Made by a program: the position numbers and the translations under genes | NCBI GenBank assembly: GCA_015179025.1 | Contig: WHUX01000747.1 | Coordinates: 1 to 12,022 of the forward strand | DNA: 12,022 nucleotides | Direction: 5' to 3' | Source of the DNA: Terfezia claveryi | Lineage: Eukaryota > Ascomycota > Pezizomycetes > Pezizales > Pezizaceae | In this document: in pieces, positions 7,870 through 12,022 of the stretch | How positions within the stretch are numbered: the stretch's first letter is position 1 | How the letters are laid out: the number at the start of each line of letters is the position of its first letter | Notes under the pieces: model-generated | The model's input: the letters and a program-made list of their open reading frames with translations, nothing else | Told to the model about the DNA's origin: nothing | Databases searched by the model: none

Positions 7870-10391
7870 TTATGAGCATCTTTTGCATTTCCATACAGCG
7901 GGCCTGTGCTCTAGTTGTACACAGGATAAGTGAAACCATCGACTCCCACACTGTGGTTCGGTAATTAGCTTGAGATCAGGGAAAGTACCACAGGAGCAAC
8001 GTACCTGTCCATCACAGTAAACTACTTCAGTCCGCTTATACGGGCGCCCACAGGGGCAGCCTGCATGTGGGCAATTTATCTCAGTGATATCTTCCGTCTT
8101 TACTTCTGGGCCTTCGCTGTCATCTCGCTCCATCTCGTAATCACTTAGCTGTTCATCATCCCCCTCCTCTTCACCACCAGGTTGACCCTCCTTTCCTTTC
8201 TCCTCAGGAGACACATCATCTAAAGGTAGTGGTCCAGCCAATCCCAAACCAACATCTGTTTTTCCTGTAGAGTTCCATTCATCTCCTTTCACGATCTGCA
8301 TGCAATGTTGGAGGATCTCAGCATCGATCATCCCGTATTGTATCTGATTCAGGCAGCACTTGTAAAATTCCACGAGGGCATTCGTTGAACGCAGAAGATT
8401 ACGATTTTGTCGAGCGAATCGGACCAGAGTCTCGGGAAGATGAACATAACCAATTGGCCTTACATATTGCTTCAAAATCAGTATATGAAGGAGATGGGGG
8501 CTGAGGAAGCTGGGTGTCTGCCACTTACCGTTCTTTGAAGAGGTGCCTGTCGAACATTTTCATGAAGGTTCGCTCATTGACTCCAACGTCTTCAAAGTCA
8601 TCAATTGTCTACAATGGGTCTGTTAGAGGTGCTTAGTCGAAATCAAGGGGATCGATCTACGTACCTCTTCATGTCTCATTAATAGCCAATCCTCATCTGG
8701 CTCTTCATCACTTTCGCTAAGTTCTTCATCTTCTAGACAGAATCTCTTCGACTTCCCCGAATAAACACGTGGCCTTGAAGCTTGTGTATCGGTTTGGGTA
8801 CAATGAATTTCCGCTTCTTTCTAACTGGTAAATCCTTGACATTCTCAGGATTAAAGGTCCTCTTGCCTGCTGCCATTCCTCGTTCCCGATGAAGTTGAAG
8901 TTGGTGTGGGGCCAGAGGAGCGATTTTCTCGTTCAACCATCGCCAGTTTCCATCCAGAATCTGCTTAAGATTGAATGGTTCTCGTGGCCGGAACCAGAGA
9001 AACGACTTTGGATCCTTGGTCTTCTCACTAACTCCAGAATACCTCCTTGACAAATCCACCCAGACGTCTGCAAACGCATCTGCACCTCTAGGAGTCTTCT
9101 TCTGCTTCACCTGGAACTCAAATAGATCGTGGCAAGTAACTAGATGAAAATGCAAGCGGTTGCAGTCCGCAAACTCTTTCCTGTCGCAAAATGTACATGT
9201 ATACCCCTTCACGCTGAATCTGTTGTATCCACTCAGTGCACCATTCACACCTGGGACGGCATCTGGCCCCGCATCAGATCCATTTCTACGGAAATGATAG
9301 TTGACGCTCACATTTCGGCTAGGAGTTACATCCTTGTCGGAGAGAGGTGTCGGTAATCGGTTGAATTGAGGGTAATGGGCTTCTGGTGCCACAGTATACA
9401 TTGAAAATGGGTTGCTCCACCCACAGTCCATCTGTAACTCAAACCTTTTCTTCAAATTCTCGCACTGCCGCGACCCGGCCGTAACTGCCATCCTCAACCA
9501 TTCCTCCTTCCTTGGAACTTGCGGTAAGTTTGGTATTGGGGCTATTAGGTGAATTGTGTAAGGATCGGCACGTTGACTCGGTGAGCTGCTTGCTTGAAGG
9601 ATAAAGTCATCTATGTCTTTGATCAATGGTGGAGGCCATATCTGATCCGCATCGACAGGTTGTAAACTGATTTGGGAGTAGTAAGAATCCGCCAGGGAAA
9701 AGCTCTTTATTGGGCCCCGGTACGTGAGAACAAATAGTTTGCTAGCTTTAATGAATATGGGGTCGTCTAGTCTAAGTGTCGCAGAAGAAGGGTCCTCCGG
9801 GTCCATAACAATTGTGCACAGCTCACTGACTCGGAGAAGCTGGTTTCTGTCGGATCCTTTGGCCCTTGATCTAGTATCTGGCGTTGTCGCTCTCCCAAAA
9901 ATAGTAAGCACGCATCGGCAACGAAGAGTTTTTGGTCTCTTTGGCACCATAGCTGACACCCGTATTGAGCCCTCATCCGACATGCCTGTGAATAGATTAG
10001 CAATTTCCCATTCCCGAGCTGCGGAAGTGGAGGGGCTGTACGAACTATTACGCCTCTCATCTGACTTGCCCCTCAACGTCGTCAGATCGATCTTCAGCAC
10101 AGGTTCTAGGAACCCAGTATGCGCAACCTCCTTCTTCAGTCGATTGGCGATATCTGCTATCCGTGGTCTACGCGTGCCCGTTACATCACCAACTGCGGGG
10201 GGGGGAGACTCTAGTTGCGCCGCCGGCACAACCAACAAGGAGCCTTGAGTCTGCCGCCGCTGTTGTTCTTCATTGTATTTGAGTACACGGTCGATATTGC
10301 GTTGAAGGAATACCCTTTGGCGGAAACGCGTTTGATACTGGTACAAACAGATGTTACCAGAGAACAATTTTGCAGTGTCGTGGGAAAACAT
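7870..10391 (-). CDS. SUZ12-type Polycomb (PRC2) subunit with C2H2 finger, VEFS box and C-terminal PHD finger
   Basis: SUZ12 is the nuclear scaffold of PRC2, binding EZH2-type methyltransferase, EED and the RbAp48-type subunit for H3K27 methylation. My model is join(7870..7950, 8005..8458, 8529..8608, 8665..10391), about 780 aa. The start is ATG 10391, with an in-frame TAG at 10400-10398. Visible in order: FLQRN near residue 28; a C2H2 finger (Cys399, Cys402, His416, His421); a basic KKRKFIVPKP block near 525; a VEFS box (SESDEEPDEDWL, then exon 2 and exon 3 through about 655); an acidic linker at 680-725; and a PHD finger at 735-780. Family assignment rests on finger plus VEFS. The oddity is a one-base frame change near 8790, so exon 1 is not one open frame. 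The N-terminal start and any unseen 5' exon are less certain. Confidence 0.92.
7951..8004 (-). other. SUZ12-like intron 3 (54 nt, stopless, multiple of three)
   Basis: The donor is GTACGT (8004-7999), the branch-like site CTAAT (7968-7964) and the acceptor CCACAG (ending at 7951). The intron is 18 codons long with no stop, so the unspliced reading stays open. Removal brings YCDGQ directly next to CGSRWFHLSC, the spacing a PHD finger requires. Confidence 0.85.
8459..8528 (-). other. SUZ12-like intron 2 (70 nt)
   Basis: The donor is GTAAGT (8528-8523), the branch-like site CTGAT (8481-8477) and the acceptor GTAAG (ending at 8459). It splits an Arg codon (phase 2). This acceptor keeps the frame and gives the VEFS length expected around FKER and PIGYVHLPE. 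An earlier AAG (ending at 8470) would put a stop three codons into the exon. Confidence 0.75.
8609..8664 (-). other. SUZ12-like intron 1 (56 nt)
   Basis: The donor is GTACGT (8664-8659), the branch-like site CTAAC (8626-8622) and the acceptor TTGTAG (ending at 8609). It sits between complete codons (phase 0) and joins the WLLMRHEE and TIDDFEDV segments of the VEFS box. Confidence 0.85.
8665..8790 (-). other. VEFS-box start of SUZ12-like exon 1, in a -1 frame relative to upstream
   Basis: The upstream exon-1 frame runs past the basic KKRKFIVPKP block and stops at a TAG at 8735-8733. From 8790 to the donor at 8664 the -1 frame encodes the conserved VEFS opening (SKRF, then SESDEEPDEDWLLMRHEE) and joins exon 2 in phase. 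One missing base near 8791-8800 (plus strand GGTTTGGG) is the simplest explanation. It could be a sequencing error, a real mutation or a strain polymorphism. Confidence 0.8.
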
Positions 10392-10781
10392 GCCGAGCTA
10401 CTGGTTCGCGTCGTTGATGAGGAGTAAAGGATCAGTACAGCCTAGGCTCAAGCAAAATCGTCAGAAGCCATTGAACATGAAACTGAGACATTTGATAACA
10501 TACATGCCTCTTTGCTCTTTAGGATATATAGGTAAACAATGTTGTTACCGGCCGTAATCTGTATCCGACGGAGTTCCTAAGCTCATACGACCACCTATAT
10601 AGCAAATTTTGGGCACACCCGGCCTAGCGCTGGAGCGCTGCACGACGCAACGTCTTGGTGGATGGCTGCGATACTGACAACCAGACTAACGATACTGTGG
10701 TTTGCGAGCCTCAATCGTGAGGGTATACTTAGTTGCGTAGGGCTTTGTGGCGGTAGTTGAACTGGCTCGCTGATCGTAGAG

Positions 10782-10812
10782 AATGGTTAAAACTGGGAAT
10801 GGTAAAACTGGG
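10782..10812. repeat. Two-copy tandem repeat upstream of the SUZ12-like gene
   Basis: AATGGTTAAAACTGGG (10782-10797) is followed at once by AATGGTAAAACTGGG (10798-10812), differing by one T. It lies about 390 bp upstream of the start codon, so it could be a duplicated protein-binding site or simple slippage. Confidence 0.7.
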
Positions 10813-11833
10813 AAGGGGCGCAGGTGAAACTACTCGGAGTGAAATCAGCGCATAAGTTGGAAGTCTGTCTGACAAATTAAATTTTACAGTACCCAACGGA
10901 GGTGCGCTGCTACTGTACCTAGGTCACTTATGGCTGGCGTTGCAACTGGAATCTGCATTCAATGATATCAACAACACAAATATTCAAATACTTCAACTTA
11001 CGTTGTGGCAATAAGACTAGAGGGAGACTATTAATTATCTTTGCATCGAGTGTAGGTAGACTGTTTTGTTGACGAGTACTCGGACACTTGCATCAAAGGC
11101 CGATACCTACACCTACCTAGGACCGGGATGTTTATATTATTGTTCGATGTAGAGTCGTGATTGGGCGGGCTTCTATAGAGCTTCACTATCTCAAACTGTA
11201 CTCACTGACAACTACACTAACATGCATGCTTCCAAAGTTTCCAAGCTCCTAGGCTATTGGCATCATGTGATCAATACATGGTATTGCTGACATCAGACGC
11301 TGACTGTGATGTCTAATGGCAATTGCAATTTTTACATTATCAGAAAACGAGAACCCGTTTGTTTTGTGGATATATCGAAGTCAGGGAGGACAGCGAGTAC
11401 AAGAGTCACCTTCTATAGGTACATATTCGTTTGTTTATGCCCTTATTCACGGGTAAGAAGTTTGTGGTATAGTGTAGAGAAGGGATATATATATACGTGA
11501 CTCGATTGAGGGTTCTTGGTGGATGTAGTCATATATGGACGTCCTTGTATAGTTAAGTTCCCCCACTGCCTGATAAGCTTTCCCAGAGCTAAAAGGACTG
11601 CCCAATTGTGATAAGATCTATGCTATATTCGTCTATCGTTACTACAGTCAAGTCTCTATGATTTCATACGTTAAGTTAAACCCAGATAATCTCTCTACTG
11701 AGTGGGATATCCATCCTAGGGATGTTAGCCTCAGAAAGTTACCTCTGCATCCACTCCCCATTTTCGTAGAATCCTGTGGCCACGGCCTATGAAATAATGC
11801 AAGTTCGATACTGAAAGGCTTTACCGCCCTGCA

Positions 11834-11865
11834 ACCTAATAGGCTTAAGGTTATTCTTATTAGGT
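11834..11865. repeat. Small inverted repeat (8-bp stem)
   Basis: ACCTAATA (11834-11841) and TATTAGGT (11858-11865) are perfect inverted copies separated by 16 nt. No gene end is adjacent, so no role can be assigned. Confidence 0.5.
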
Positions 11866-12022
11866 GTCGGCAAGTTTTCAATGTTAGTAGTTTACATCAT
11901 CAGAACTTGACCTCAAGCTTATCCAATACTTTGCAGTATTGTTATAACATCAATGTTATTAAGGTAGAACTGCTGAGCTGAGCCTAGGTAGTTCTCGAGC
12001 TCACCCTACACAATCCAGGTCA

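Larger units (their letters stand above)
10392..12022. other. Upstream flank of the SUZ12-like gene; no supportable gene
   Basis: This 1.6-kb stretch should contain the 5' UTR and promoter of the minus-strand SUZ12-like gene. Short open frames on both strands (e.g. plus 11306-11500, minus 11648-11881) have no recognisable domain and look fortuitous. Small structures seen are a 16-bp-period tandem repeat at 10782-10812, a GACATCA/TGATGTC inverted repeat at 11289-11313, a short AT run near 11485 and an ACCTAATA/TATTAGGT hairpin at 11834-11865. No tRNA, LTR pair or second gene was identified. Confidence 0.5.

Noticed and set aside
7739..7951. 70-codon minus-strand open frame overlapping the PHD exon
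   Set aside because: It is an alternative frame across exon 4 and the 3' flank of the SUZ12-like gene, without domain content.
8501..8528. Alternative 28-nt intron using the CAG ending at 8501, which also keeps the frame
   Set aside because: It is too short for a spliceosomal intron, inserts extra residues in a conserved part of the VEFS box and excludes the good CTGAT branch site.
8780..8800. A 20-nt GTACCC...ACAAG intron or a programmed -1 slippery site explaining the SUZ12 frame change
   Set aside because: The intron would be far too short, and the CCCAAAC tract is not in the codon register needed for -1 slippage.
9724..10248. 174-codon plus-strand open frame
   Set aside because: It is the antisense shadow of SUZ12-like exon 1, whose minus-strand frame carries the conserved domains.
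11896..11903. ATCATCAG matching the MITE end
   Set aside because: It is an isolated 8-mer with no A-rich continuation, no partner inverted end and no GTCTC cluster nearby.

Overview
The window looks like a piece of a filamentous ascomycete (Pezizomycotina-type) genome. It has a PRC2 subunit gene, absent from yeasts, with short introns of 54-70 nt carrying CTAAC, CTGAT and CTAAT branch-site-like motifs. It also has a heavily decayed LTR retrotransposon. No genus can be assigned from sequence alone. All recognisable protein-coding material lies on the minus strand.

Region 1 (1-6657): most of one degenerate Ty3/gypsy element, read right to left. The order is a short putative 5' LTR (6548-6657), a primer-binding site (6529-6544), a leader with a small duplication, gag, protease, a charged linker, reverse transcriptase, RNase H and integrase. 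It runs off the left edge, so its 3' LTR is outside the window. Frameshifts and in-frame stops (mostly TGA) show it is dead. Two younger insertions sit inside it. A 250-bp MITE-like element (4139-4388) rich in GTCTC/GAGAC palindromes is flanked by TA and splits the protease. A 289-bp solo LTR of another family (1672-1960) is flanked by perfect CTATT duplications and splits the RT-RNase H junction. For both, removing the insert plus one target-site copy brings the interrupted coding sequence back in frame, which is strong internal evidence for the exact boundaries.

Region 2 (6658-7869): about 1.2 kb of intergenic sequence, including the 3' flank of the next gene, with no convincing gene.

Region 3 (7870-10391): a four-exon SUZ12-type Polycomb gene. 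The model is about 780 aa with an N-terminal conserved region, a C2H2 zinc finger, a VEFS box, an acidic linker and a C-terminal PHD finger that only appears once a stopless 54-nt intron is removed. One apparent 1-nt frameshift lies at the start of the VEFS box. The gene would supply the scaffold subunit of PRC2, the H3K27 methyltransferase complex, and the attached PHD suggests a built-in histone-tail reader.

Region 4 (10392-12022): upstream flank of the SUZ12 gene with minor repeats and no supportable gene.
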